Below are positions 24,401 to 32,293 of a stretch of DNA of 52,848 bases, piece after piece. Every line of letters starts with the position of its first letter. Within the stretch, counting starts at the first letter, position 1. Position numbers and translations under genes: made by a program. The notes beneath the pieces are model-generated. The model saw only the letters and a program-made list of their open reading frames with translations, had not been told where the DNA came from and did not search any database. Origin of the DNA: CAYQJV01 sp964417925 (GTDB taxonomy: Bacteria > Hydrothermota > Tepidihabitantia > B3-TA06 > CAYQJV01); assembly GCA_964417925.1 (NCBI GenBank), contig CAYQJV010000007.1, forward strand, positions 1-52,848, read 5' to 3'.

Positions 24401-25486
24401 ATGTGGTTTGTTATTAACAAGGAGGAGTTTTTAAAAATTCTTGAACCAGTAGTAAAAGTAGTTCCAACAAGAACTCCCTATCCTGTAATACAGAACATAA
24501 TCTTAGAAATCACACAAAAAAAACTTTTCTGTACTGGTACAGACCTCAATACCTATGTAAAGGCATGGACCGAAATAGAAGCAGAGGAAAATAGATTAAT
24601 GGTCCCAGGAAAAAAACTTTTTGAAATAGTAAAAGGACTACCTTTAAATGAAGTAGAACTAAGTATTGAAAACGAAAGACTTACAATTAGAGGAGGAAAT
24701 TCAAAATTCAGTATTCCTATAATGGATGTATCGGAGTTTCCAGAAGTTTTGGAAAAGCCTACTCAGGCCTCCTTTGAAATAAGTTCAACGGTTTTGGATG
24801 TAGGATACAGAAAAACAAAGTCTACTGTTACAAAACAAGATAATAGTAGACCTGCTATGAATGGAATCTTAATAGATATAAAAAAGGACTGGTTAAAATT
24901 TGTATCTACAGATGGTCATAGACTTTCTCTGTACAAAACACAATACAGTTTTGAAACAGAAAAACAGTTAATAGTAATACCAAAAGTCTTTAGTTTTTTA
25001 CCTGGGGGTGATTATCCTGTAAAGATCTCCTTTGATGATACAAAAATAGAGTTTTCTCTATCTTGGATGGAGATAAGAACAGGCCTGATAGAAGGACCTT
25101 ATCCTGACTATGAAAGGGTGATTCCTTCGGAAGTAAAGAATGTTATAAAGCTGAATAAAGAGTTGTTCATTTCTGCGGTCAAAAGAGTAATGATACTTTC
25201 GGATGAGCATACAAGAAGAGTGAAATTACATGTTGAAGGTAACGAACTTATTCTCTCCTCTTCCACTCCTGAAGGAGGAGAAGGAGAAGAGAGGGTTGAA
25301 TGTGAATATAAAGGAGAAGTAACAGATGTTACCTATAATGGAAAGTATCTTGTAGAAATACTTGGATTAATAGACGATGAAAAGGTAGTATTAGGATTTA
25401 ATGATGCGTCATCCCCGGGTGTTATTTATGGAGATAGTGAAGAGAAAAATCCCCTTTATCTTCTGATGCCCATTGTAACAGAGTAA
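24401..25486 (+). CDS. dnaN: DNA polymerase III beta sliding clamp
   Basis: 361 residues, typical clamp length, with three repeated clamp folds. Signatures: an N-terminal segment ending 'PYPVIQNIILEI', 'NSRPAMNGILIDI' with 'FVSTDGHRLSLY' in the centre, and a C-terminus 'YNGKYLVEIL' ... 'PLYLLMPIV', where the hydrophobic pocket binds polymerase and MutS peptides. The dimer rings DNA and gives processivity. The start is set by AAAGGAGG 6-7 nt upstream. It probably shares the dnaA transcript. It ends before a strong bidirectional terminator. Confidence 0.96.
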   Translation: MWFVINKEEFLKILEPVVKVVPTRTPYPVIQNIILEITQKKLFCTGTDLNTYVKAWTEIEAEENRLMVPGKKLFEIVKGLPLNEVELSIENERLTIRGGNSKFSIPIMDVSEFPEVLEKPTQASFEISSTVLDVGYRKTKSTVTKQDNSRPAMNGILIDIKKDWLKFVSTDGHRLSLYKTQYSFETEKQLIVIPKVFSFLPGGDYPVKISFDDTKIEFSLSWMEIRTGLIEGPYPDYERVIPSEVKNVIKLNKELFISAVKRVMILSDEHTRRVKLHVEGNELILSSSTPEGGEGEERVECEYKGEVTDVTYNGKYLVEILGLIDDEKVVLGFNDASSPGVIYGDSEEKNPLYLLMPIVTE

Positions 25487-25521
25487 AGGTCAGAATTTTA
25501 TGGGATGATAAAAAATTAAGG

Positions 25522-25548
25522 AGGGAGAGGGAGCATTTCCCTCTCCCT
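25522..25548. terminator. bidirectional intrinsic terminator
   Basis: An 11 bp perfect stem (AGGGAGAGGGA / TCCCTCTCCCT) with a 5 nt loop, followed by AAATTTTTATTTT on the plus side and TTAATTTTTT on the minus side. It separates dnaN from the convergent lipoprotein gene. Confidence 0.88.
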
Positions 25549-25559
25549 AAATTTTTATT

Positions 25560-26246
25560 TTAGAAGTTTTTTGATGTGAGATTGGACTCTGTTTCAGTAG
25601 TTACCGTCATTTCTCCTACAGCAGTTTGAGTTGTGATGGTCTGAGTGTATTTTGTCTTTACTACACCTACTCCCTTAGCTTTCCACTGATATTCCTCTAT
25701 GGTACCGGTAGTGGTGTTCCCCATGTACTCATATTCATAACTTGCAGTCCCTTTAACCTTGAGACATGAAAAATCTCCAGCAGGTACTGAAACATCCTCT
25801 TCGCTTTCAACTTCATAAATTATATCATAGGTTATCACTGTAGTATCATCCAAATTAAAGGAACGGGTTACAGTCCATTTTGTACCTACAGAGAGGTCCA
25901 CAGGCTCCCAATAATTTGGGACTGTATCCTGCTTTGTAGCAAACCACTTAAGGGTATCTTCACCTTCATATACATAGGAAGATGCGGTAATTGTATCTGT
26001 TTGGGTTTTGAGTTCCCAAACTTCAGTTCCATCTTCCATTGTTGTTTTCCCTACAACCTCGGTAGAAGAGGTTGTAGTATCATAGGATTTGCTAATGAGA
26101 GAGTCTCCAAGCATAGTTTTGGAGTACAGGATTGTTTCATATTCCCACTTATTACCTTCTGCGAGTGAGTAGTATTTTTCTGCACCGCCACCTCCACAAC
26201 CTGCTATAAAGACTATAAAAGCAAGCACACCTATTAGTTTTTTCAT
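25560..26246 (-). CDS. lipoprotein with Thr-rich beta domain
   Basis: 228 residues. Clear lipoprotein signal: MKKLIGVLAFIVFIAGC, then a GGGG spacer. The mature part is Thr/Tyr/Glu-rich and beta-stranded, opening with 'YYSLAEGNKWEYE' and carrying 'VPAGDFSCLKVKG', a pattern seen in many uncharacterised secreted proteins of this kind (DUF3108-like outlines; tentative). The start is set by AAAAGGAGG. It is transcribed alone from a promoter whose -35 lies 1 bp from the -35 of divergent miaB. Function unknown. Confidence 0.75.
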   Translation of the reverse strand: MKKLIGVLAFIVFIAGCGGGGAEKYYSLAEGNKWEYETILYSKTMLGDSLISKSYDTTTSSTEVVGKTTMEDGTEVWELKTQTDTITASSYVYEGEDTLKWFATKQDTVPNYWEPVDLSVGTKWTVTRSFNLDDTTVITYDIIYEVESEEDVSVPAGDFSCLKVKGTASYEYEYMGNTTTGTIEEYQWKAKGVGVVKTKYTQTITTQTAVGEMTVTTETESNLTSKNF

Positions 26247-26293
26247 AATCTCCTCCTTTTTGATTATACTTTTGTAGTATTGTTTTATACAAA

Positions 26294-26321
26294 ATTATAA
26301 GAGAAAAATATGCTTTGTCAA
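26294..26321 (-). promoter_or_regulatory. promoter of the 25560-26246 lipoprotein
   Basis: Minus strand: TTGACA (26321-26316), 16 bp, TATAAT (26299-26294). Predicted +1 is 26287; leader of about 41 nt with a strong Shine-Dalgarno sequence. Confidence 0.82.
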
Positions 26322-26322
26322 C

Positions 26323-26350
26323 TTGACATTAAGCATTTGAGAGATAAAAT
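26323..26350 (+). promoter_or_regulatory. promoter of the miaB-mutS operon
   Basis: TTGACA (26323-26328), 16 bp, TAAAAT (26345-26350). Predicted +1 is 26357, 3 nt before the miaB ATG. The two divergent -35 boxes form the palindrome TGTCAA-C-TTGACA. Confidence 0.8.
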
Positions 26351-26359
26351 GAATTAAGT

Positions 26360-27637
26360 ATGAGAAAATTTTTTATAAAGACGTTTGGATGCCAGATGAA
26401 TGAATATGATGAAAACATAATAAGGAAAATGCTTCTTGAGAATGGATATGTAGAGGTAGAAGGGATAAAGGAAGCGGATGCAGTTATATATCTCACCTGT
26501 GGGGTAAGAGAACATGCAGAAAAAAGAGCCCTTGGTAGAGTAGTTTCGGAAAGTAATGGAAAGTTAAGGATCATAGCTGGATGTCTTGCCAGATTATATG
26601 GAGAGAAACTCATAAGAAATAAAATTGCAGATGTGGTAGTAGGGCCAGACAATTACAAGGAAATTCCAAAAATATTAAAAAAATTTGAAGATGCCAGAGA
26701 GCCTATTGTTGCTATAGAAGAAAAAAAGGAGATATATGAAGGTATTCTGCCTGAGGTAAAAAATGGTGCAGTTTCCTCTTATGTTACTGTGATGAGGGGA
26801 TGTAATAACTTTTGTTCTTACTGTGTTGTCCCTTATCTCCGAGGTAGGGAAAGGTTTAAGCCTATTGAACATGTGGCCAGAGAGGTAGAAAACCTTGTTG
26901 CAAGGGGAATTAAAGAGATTTTTTTAATAGGGCAGAATGTAATGGCTTATAGGGATAATGAAAAAGATTTTGCAGACGTTGTTGAAGAAGTTGCGCAGAT
27001 AGATGGATTAAAAAGAGTTGGCTTTTTAACCTCCCACCCTAAGGATGTGACCTTTTCAATAATTGAAAGACTTGCAAAAATAGATAAACTGGTAACCTAC
27101 TTTCATGTTCCCCTTCAGGCAGGTTCAAAAAGAATACTTGAGTTGATGAACAGAAAGTATACTCCTGATGATTATTTAAGACTTATAGATTTTATAAGAG
27201 AGAAATTTAAGGACCCTTTTATCTCTTCAGATATTATTGTAGGATTTCCTACTGAAACTGAAGAAGATTTTAAAGAAACGGTGAAAATAGTTGAAAAGGT
27301 AGAGTTTGATTCTCTATACATGTTTGCCTATTCAGAAAGGCCTTTTATAAAGGCGAGGCTTTTAGAACCAAAGGTTGATGAAAAAGCAAAAAAGGAGAGG
27401 CTTAATTATCTCATTGAATTGCAGAATAGTATTATAAAAAAGAAGGTTAAAGCCCTTGTAGGAAGAGTAGAAAAGGTCTTTGTTGTTGGGGAGGCAAAAA
27501 AGGGAGGAATGTTAGGTAAAATGTGCAATAATAGAATGGTAGTAATAAATGATACTGTGGAAAAAGGCAAGGAGGTGATGGTGAGAATAGAAGAAATAAA
27601 GGGTTGGACTCCCATTGGGAGGTTGAAATGGGAGTAG
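26360..27637 (+). CDS. miaB: tRNA methylthiotransferase MiaB
   Basis: 425 residues. Three domains of the MTTase family: an N-terminal UPF0004 domain with auxiliary-cluster cysteines (C11 in TFGCQMNEYD, C47 in LTCGVRE, C75 in IAGCLAR), a radical SAM core with C148/C152/C155 (RGCNNFCSYC), and a C-terminal TRAM domain. The 'QMNEYD' start and 'VREHAEKRA' favour MiaB (adds 2-methylthio to i6A37 of tRNA) over MtaB or RimO. The usual Asn before the second Cys is replaced by Leu (LTC). It heads a five-gene operon and is predicted nearly leaderless. Confidence 0.92.
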   Translation: MRKFFIKTFGCQMNEYDENIIRKMLLENGYVEVEGIKEADAVIYLTCGVREHAEKRALGRVVSESNGKLRIIAGCLARLYGEKLIRNKIADVVVGPDNYKEIPKILKKFEDAREPIVAIEEKKEIYEGILPEVKNGAVSSYVTVMRGCNNFCSYCVVPYLRGRERFKPIEHVAREVENLVARGIKEIFLIGQNVMAYRDNEKDFADVVEEVAQIDGLKRVGFLTSHPKDVTFSIIERLAKIDKLVTYFHVPLQAGSKRILELMNRKYTPDDYLRLIDFIREKFKDPFISSDIIVGFPTETEEDFKETVKIVEKVEFDSLYMFAYSERPFIKARLLEPKVDEKAKKERLNYLIELQNSIIKKKVKALVGRVEKVFVVGEAKKGGMLGKMCNNRMVVINDTVEKGKEVMVRIEEIKGWTPIGRLKWE

Positions 27638-27924
27638 CACGTACCGTTGTACTTTTGTTGGTGGTGGTAATAATTTTGATTTTTACTCTTTACAACTATA
27701 CCACCACTACTAACATCTTTCTCTTTGGTAAGACATACACCATTTCCACAGCGCTTCTTTCCCTTTTTGCATTTATCTTTGGAATAATATCAGTAGTGGT
27801 ATTTGCGATTGTGGAAGAGATAGGGTTACGGGCAAAAATTAGGAAACTAAAAAAAGAAAACAGGAATTTAAAAAAGGAGCTCGATGCTCTTAGGAATCTT
27901 CCTTTGGGAAAGGAGGAAGAATGA
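27628..27924 (+). CDS. lapA: LapA-like (DUF1049) membrane protein
   Basis: 98 residues from the ATG at 27628 (GGGAGG 6 nt upstream; 10 nt overlap with miaB). Two membrane helices (about residues 5-27 and 40-64) are followed by a basic coiled-coil tail (IRKLKKENRNLKKELDAL). Small DUF1049 proteins of this plan pair with LapB. In E. coli, LapA and LapB act at the inner membrane to tune LPS synthesis through LpxC and FtsH. The assignment rests on plan plus adjacency to lapB. A TTG at 27604 is an alternative start. Confidence 0.75.
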   Translation: MGVARTVVLLLVVVIILIFTLYNYTTTTNIFLFGKTYTISTALLSLFAFIFGIISVVVFAIVEEIGLRAKIRKLKKENRNLKKELDALRNLPLGKEEE

Positions 27925-29039
27925 TATGGACAGTATTGGGAATCGTTATATTATTGGGAATCATTGGTATTTGGGTGGTGAGTGCTGTGATTAGGAGAAA
28001 AGGAAAGGTTGAGCAACCTGACCATTATATAAAAGGGTTGAAGTTACTTGCAGATGGAGAGAAAAAGGAAGCAATAAAAGAACTCAGAAAAGCAGTTTTT
28101 TCTGACACCGAAAATATAGATGCCTATATAAGATTAGGTGAGCTTTACAGAGAAATGGGGGATGCAGAAAAAGCTATTGGTATACATCAATCTCTTACCG
28201 CAAGACCTATGCTTTCGAAAGAGGATGAAGTAAGAATATATAGGGACCTTGTGGAAGATTATTTAGCCGATGGCAGAACCCATAAGGCGATATCGGTGCT
28301 TTACGAACTCGTAAGGCTTACAAAAGATTTAAAAGATATAAAGAAGTTAATGATTCTTTATCTCACTCGGGACATGGTAGAAGAAGCTATTGGATTTTTA
28401 AAAGATAATGAAAAATTGATAAAAGATAGAGTCCTCCTTTCTGGATACTATACAGAGGTAGGGAATAAAATAAAGGAAAGAGAGCCACAGAAGTCCTATG
28501 AGTTTTATAAAAAAGCAGAAAAGATTTACAGTTCAAATCCTCATCTTATTCTAAGCCTTGCAGGTTTTTATGAAGATAAAGGAGATACAAAGAATGCTTA
28601 TACTTATATTAAAAGGTTTACAGAAGACCCATCCTTATTTGTGATTGAAAATCTGGACGTTGTGGAGAGAATACTTTTTTCAGCAAAGAAATATGAAAAT
28701 ATAGGAAAGATTTATAGAATGCTTCTTGATAAGTTTAAAAATAATACCTATCTTTTACTTAAACTTGCAAAGTTCTATTTAAAAAGAGGAGAGGCTCGTC
28801 ATGCAAAAGAAATTTTAGAGGAAAGATATATGCATAATCCCAAAGATCCTCTGTTGCTTTCTGGTATGATACGCATTGTAGCAAGGGGTAATAAAGAAGT
28901 GCTGAAATTGGTAGATGAACTTGAATCTGTGCTTGAACAGGAGGTATATAGATGCAGAAAATGTACAGAAAAGGTTGAAAAATTTTCTTGGTTTTGTCCT
29001 TATTGTGGAGAGTATATGAGTGTGGAAAGGATGGGATGA
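27921..29039 (+). CDS. lapB: LapB-like TPR protein with C-terminal rubredoxin-type zinc ribbon
   Basis: 372 residues (E. coli LapB is 389). An N-terminal membrane helix (about 3-23) is followed by a long TPR array (about 35-340) and a C-terminal metal site YRCRKC...FCPYCG (two C-x2-C pairs). This order is specific to LapB/YciM, an inner-membrane adaptor for LPS assembly and LpxC turnover. It overlaps lapA by 4 nt. It supports a diderm cell with LPS or an LPS-like outer leaflet, although no lpx genes are visible. It overlaps the next gene by 4 nt. Confidence 0.85.
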   Translation: MIWTVLGIVILLGIIGIWVVSAVIRRKGKVEQPDHYIKGLKLLADGEKKEAIKELRKAVFSDTENIDAYIRLGELYREMGDAEKAIGIHQSLTARPMLSKEDEVRIYRDLVEDYLADGRTHKAISVLYELVRLTKDLKDIKKLMILYLTRDMVEEAIGFLKDNEKLIKDRVLLSGYYTEVGNKIKEREPQKSYEFYKKAEKIYSSNPHLILSLAGFYEDKGDTKNAYTYIKRFTEDPSLFVIENLDVVERILFSAKKYENIGKIYRMLLDKFKNNTYLLLKLAKFYLKRGEARHAKEILEERYMHNPKDPLLLSGMIRIVARGNKEVLKLVDELESVLEQEVYRCRKCTEKVEKFSWFCPYCGEYMSVERMG

Positions 29040-29677
29040 TAGGTCTTTTCCTTTTTGTGGGGTTGATGGATAGGGGAATGCTATTTTTTGAAAAAGGGAA
29101 ATATGAGGATGCAGAAAAAGTTTTTTTCTCTTTGTTGAATAAAGTAGAAGGAGCAGAAAAAGCAAAGGTACTTTACTATATTGGTAAATTGCAGAAGGAC
29201 CCCTATGAAGCAATATTGTGGTATGAGAAGGTGGTGGAGGAATTTCCTGGGTCAGGCTATGCGGATTCTGCTTTGTATGCTATAGGAAAAATCTACTATG
29301 CTTTAGGTGTATATGGAGAGGCAATAAAAATTTTCCAAAAATTTTTGAAAAAATATTCTCACAGTAATCTCAAATCTAAGGTGTTGTACTGGTATGAGAT
29401 GGCTTTAAAGATAGAAAGTTCTTATAATAAGATAATAGAAAAAGAATGTAAATATGTGATTCAGGTGGGAGCATTTAAAAATAAAGAAAATGCAGAAAGG
29501 CTTATAGATATCCTTGAAGGAAAGGGTTTTAAAGCAATGATAAATAAAAAGATAATAAATGGTGAGATTTTTTATAGAGTGTGGTTGGGAGAGTTTTCAA
29601 CGGAGACACAGGCTCGGGAAGTACTGAGTAAGTTGAAAAAGCAAGGATACGATGGGAATATTTTAAGGTTGAAGTGA
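29036..29677 (+). CDS. exported TPR protein with SPOR domain
   Basis: 213 residues from the ATG at 29036 (4 nt overlap with lapB; purine-rich GGAAAGGATGGG upstream). A short hydrophobic start (MIGLFLFVGLMD) precedes TPR-like repeats resembling CpoB/YbgF ('YGEAIKIFQKFLKKY'). A C-terminal SPOR domain (about 138-213: 'YVIQVGAFKNKENAERL', 'YRVWLGEF') binds denuded peptidoglycan at division sites. It probably acts in the periplasm in cell-wall or division processes. It ends in a 4 nt overlap with mutS. Confidence 0.8.
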   Translation: MIGLFLFVGLMDRGMLFFEKGKYEDAEKVFFSLLNKVEGAEKAKVLYYIGKLQKDPYEAILWYEKVVEEFPGSGYADSALYAIGKIYYALGVYGEAIKIFQKFLKKYSHSNLKSKVLYWYEMALKIESSYNKIIEKECKYVIQVGAFKNKENAERLIDILEGKGFKAMINKKIINGEIFYRVWLGEFSTETQAREVLSKLKKQGYDGNILRLK

Positions 29678-32238
29678 AACAACTTATTGACACTAAGGGT
29701 TTAACTCCTTTATTAAGCCAATACCATGAAATAAAATCAAAGTATCCTGATGCATTACTTTTATTTCGCATGGGAGATTTTTATGAAATGTTTTATGAGG
29801 ATGCAGAAAAAGGAGCAAGAGTATTGGGTATTGCCTTAACTAAAAGATCCTATGGAAGGGCAGGGGATGTACCTCTTGCTGGAATTCCCGAGAAAAGCCT
29901 TGAAACTTATCTAAAAAAACTATTAAAAGAAGGGATTAAGGTTGCCATCTGTGAACAACTTGAAACTCCAGGACCTGGAAAGAAACTTTTAAAAAGAGAT
30001 GTGGTTGAAGTAATAACGCCTGGTACAATTACGGACCCAGAATTGCTTGATGAAAAAACTCCTAATTATCTTTTTTCTGTTGTATTTGATAATGATAAAG
30101 GTGGATTTTCCTATATTGATGTATCCACCGGAGAATTTAAAGTAGGTGAGGCCTCAAAGAAGAGAGTGTTGGAGGTGATGAGACAGATTTCACCTTCAGA
30201 GATTATAATTCCTGAAGGAATGGATGAGGTAGAAGGTGAAAGAATACCTTCCTATTATTTTGATTTTAGGAGAGGTTATGAACTCCTTAAGGCTCATTTT
30301 AGAGTGGAAAACCTTGAAGGATTTGGTATAGAAAGACTTTATCTTGGAATAAGGGCAGCAGGTGCTGCTCTTTCCTATGTAAGGGAACAGAAAAAGGGAA
30401 AGGTTGATGTAATAAAGAGTCTGTCAGTGCATTCTGTATCAGAAGAGTTATTTCTTGATGATTTTACCATAAGAAATCTTGAGATGTTTGAGACTCAACG
30501 AGAGCGTACAAGAGAAGGAACTCTTTTTTCTGTTTTGGATAGAACACACACTCCTACAGGAGCAAGAATAATACATAAATGGTTAAAATTTCCTCTTTTG
30601 AATATTGAGAAGATAAAAAGAAGACTTGATGGTGTAGAGGAGTTTGTAAAAAATCCATCGGTACTTAGAAAAACAGAAGAAAAGTTAAAAAACTTTGGAG
30701 ATCCAGAAAGAATAGTAGCAAAAATTGCACAGGAGAAGGCAACTCCAAAGGATGTGGTGGTCTTTTCTTCTATGCTTGAAAGGGCAGAAGAAATTTCAAG
30801 AATTCTCAGTCTCATAAAGGCAGAAATCGTACAGGATGCGGTTAAAAATTTTTCTGGATTTGGCATGGTAATAGAAAGGATAAAAAATACACTGGTTGAA
30901 TCTCCTCCTACAAAAATAACCGAAGGCAATATAATAAAGGAAGGCGTTAACCAAGAACTTGATGAACTTAGAAAAATTTCAAAGGATTCTAAAAGGTGCA
31001 TCCTTGAAATGGAGGAGGAGGAGAAAAGAAGGACAGGCATTCCGAATCTGAGGATAGGATACAACTCGGTTTTTGGGTATTACATTGAAGTGACAAAATC
31101 CTATCTTTCCAAGGTTCCTTCAGACTATCTTAGAAAACAGACGCTTACAAATGCTGAAAGATTCATAACCCCTAAGCTAAAAGAACTTGAGAGAAAGATC
31201 CTCCATGCAGAAGAAAGAATTGCTGTGCTGGAATATGAAATATTTAATGAATTAAGGGGATGGCTAAAGGAAAAAGCGGGTGAGTTTCAAAAAATGGCTA
31301 AAGCAGTAGGGGTTATTGATGCTCTTTGTTCTTTTGCCCGTGTTTCCTTAGAAAATAAATATACAAGGCCTATAATAGATAACTCTTCGGTTATAGAAAT
31401 AAAAGGTGGAAGGCATCCTGTGATAGAGCATACCCTTCAGGAAAGATTTGTACCCAATGATGCATATTTGGATAGGGAAAAAGAGCAGATACTTATAATA
31501 ACAGGGCCTAATATGGCAGGTAAATCTACCTATTTAAGACAGGTTGCATTGATTGTAGTAATGGCTCAGGCAGGTTGCTTTGTACCCGCCTCTTATGCAA
31601 GGATAGGGATGGTTGATAAAATTTTTACACGAATAGGTGCTTCAGATGATGTTTCCAAAGGAGTAAGCACATTTCTTGCAGAGATGTTGGAAACCGCTAA
31701 TATTTTAAATAATCTTACAGAACGTAGCCTTGTTATACTTGATGAAATAGGAAGGGGAACCTCCACCTATGATGGTATGGCAATAGCTTGGTCTGTAATA
31801 GAGTTTTTACATAACGATAAAAGAAAGCCCAGAACACTTTTTGCTACCCATTATCATGAGTTAACTGAATTGGAAAAGTTTTACGAGCGGATAAAAAACT
31901 ATAGTTTTATGGTAAAAGAAAAGGAGGGAGGAATTGTCTTTTTAAGAAAAATAAGAAGGGGAGCATCTAACAGGAGTTATGGAATTGAAGTAGCAAGGCT
32001 TGCAGGTCTTCCTGAGAAGGTGATTGAAAGGGCAAAAGAGATTCTTCAAAGAATATACCGAGGAGAAAGATTGAGTATAGAGAATATCCTTAAAGAAAGA
32101 GTGGTCCAACTCACTTTATTTTCTCCCGGAAAAAGAGATGAGGTTTTAAAAGATTTGAGAAATATCGATATAGAAAGGATCACTCCTATAGAGGCGTTTG
32201 AAATATTGCTAAAATTAAAAAAGAGAATAGAAGAGTAA
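29674..32238 (+). CDS. mutS: DNA mismatch repair protein MutS
   Basis: 854 residues, GTG start overlapping the previous stop by 4 nt. Mismatch-binding domain I contains the F-x-E motif (GDFYEMF, near residue 33); connector, lever and clamp domains follow; the ABC-type ATPase has Walker A GPNMAGKST (near residue 611), signature and Walker B 'VILDEIGRGTSTYDG', and 'ATHYHELTEL'. A C-terminal helix-turn-helix dimerisation region is present. It recognises mismatches and recruits MutL, which is not in this window. This is the MutS1 type because the F-x-E motif is present. It is last in the miaB operon. Confidence 0.96.
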   Translation: MKQLIDTKGLTPLLSQYHEIKSKYPDALLLFRMGDFYEMFYEDAEKGARVLGIALTKRSYGRAGDVPLAGIPEKSLETYLKKLLKEGIKVAICEQLETPGPGKKLLKRDVVEVITPGTITDPELLDEKTPNYLFSVVFDNDKGGFSYIDVSTGEFKVGEASKKRVLEVMRQISPSEIIIPEGMDEVEGERIPSYYFDFRRGYELLKAHFRVENLEGFGIERLYLGIRAAGAALSYVREQKKGKVDVIKSLSVHSVSEELFLDDFTIRNLEMFETQRERTREGTLFSVLDRTHTPTGARIIHKWLKFPLLNIEKIKRRLDGVEEFVKNPSVLRKTEEKLKNFGDPERIVAKIAQEKATPKDVVVFSSMLERAEEISRILSLIKAEIVQDAVKNFSGFGMVIERIKNTLVESPPTKITEGNIIKEGVNQELDELRKISKDSKRCILEMEEEEKRRTGIPNLRIGYNSVFGYYIEVTKSYLSKVPSDYLRKQTLTNAERFITPKLKELERKILHAEERIAVLEYEIFNELRGWLKEKAGEFQKMAKAVGVIDALCSFARVSLENKYTRPIIDNSSVIEIKGGRHPVIEHTLQERFVPNDAYLDREKEQILIITGPNMAGKSTYLRQVALIVVMAQAGCFVPASYARIGMVDKIFTRIGASDDVSKGVSTFLAEMLETANILNNLTERSLVILDEIGRGTSTYDGMAIAWSVIEFLHNDKRKPRTLFATHYHELTELEKFYERIKNYSFMVKEKEGGIVFLRKIRRGASNRSYGIEVARLAGLPEKVIERAKEILQRIYRGERLSIENILKERVVQLTLFSPGKRDEVLKDLRNIDIERITPIEAFEILLKLKKRIEE

Positions 32239-32259
32239 GTATCCATAAAAATCGTTAAC

Positions 32260-32287
32260 TTGACAGAATGAGGAAATCACATATACT
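32260..32287 (+). promoter_or_regulatory. promoter of the 32294 secreted-protein operon, leaderless
   Basis: TTGACA (32260-32265), 16 bp, TATACT (32282-32287). Predicted +1 is 32294, the A of the ATG. Confidence 0.8.
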
Positions 32288-32293
32288 TTCTTA

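Noticed and set aside
28505..28530. AGTTCAAATCC, tRNA T-arm-like
   Set aside because: Inside lapB, with no acceptor stem or anticodon arm around it; no tRNA was found in the window.
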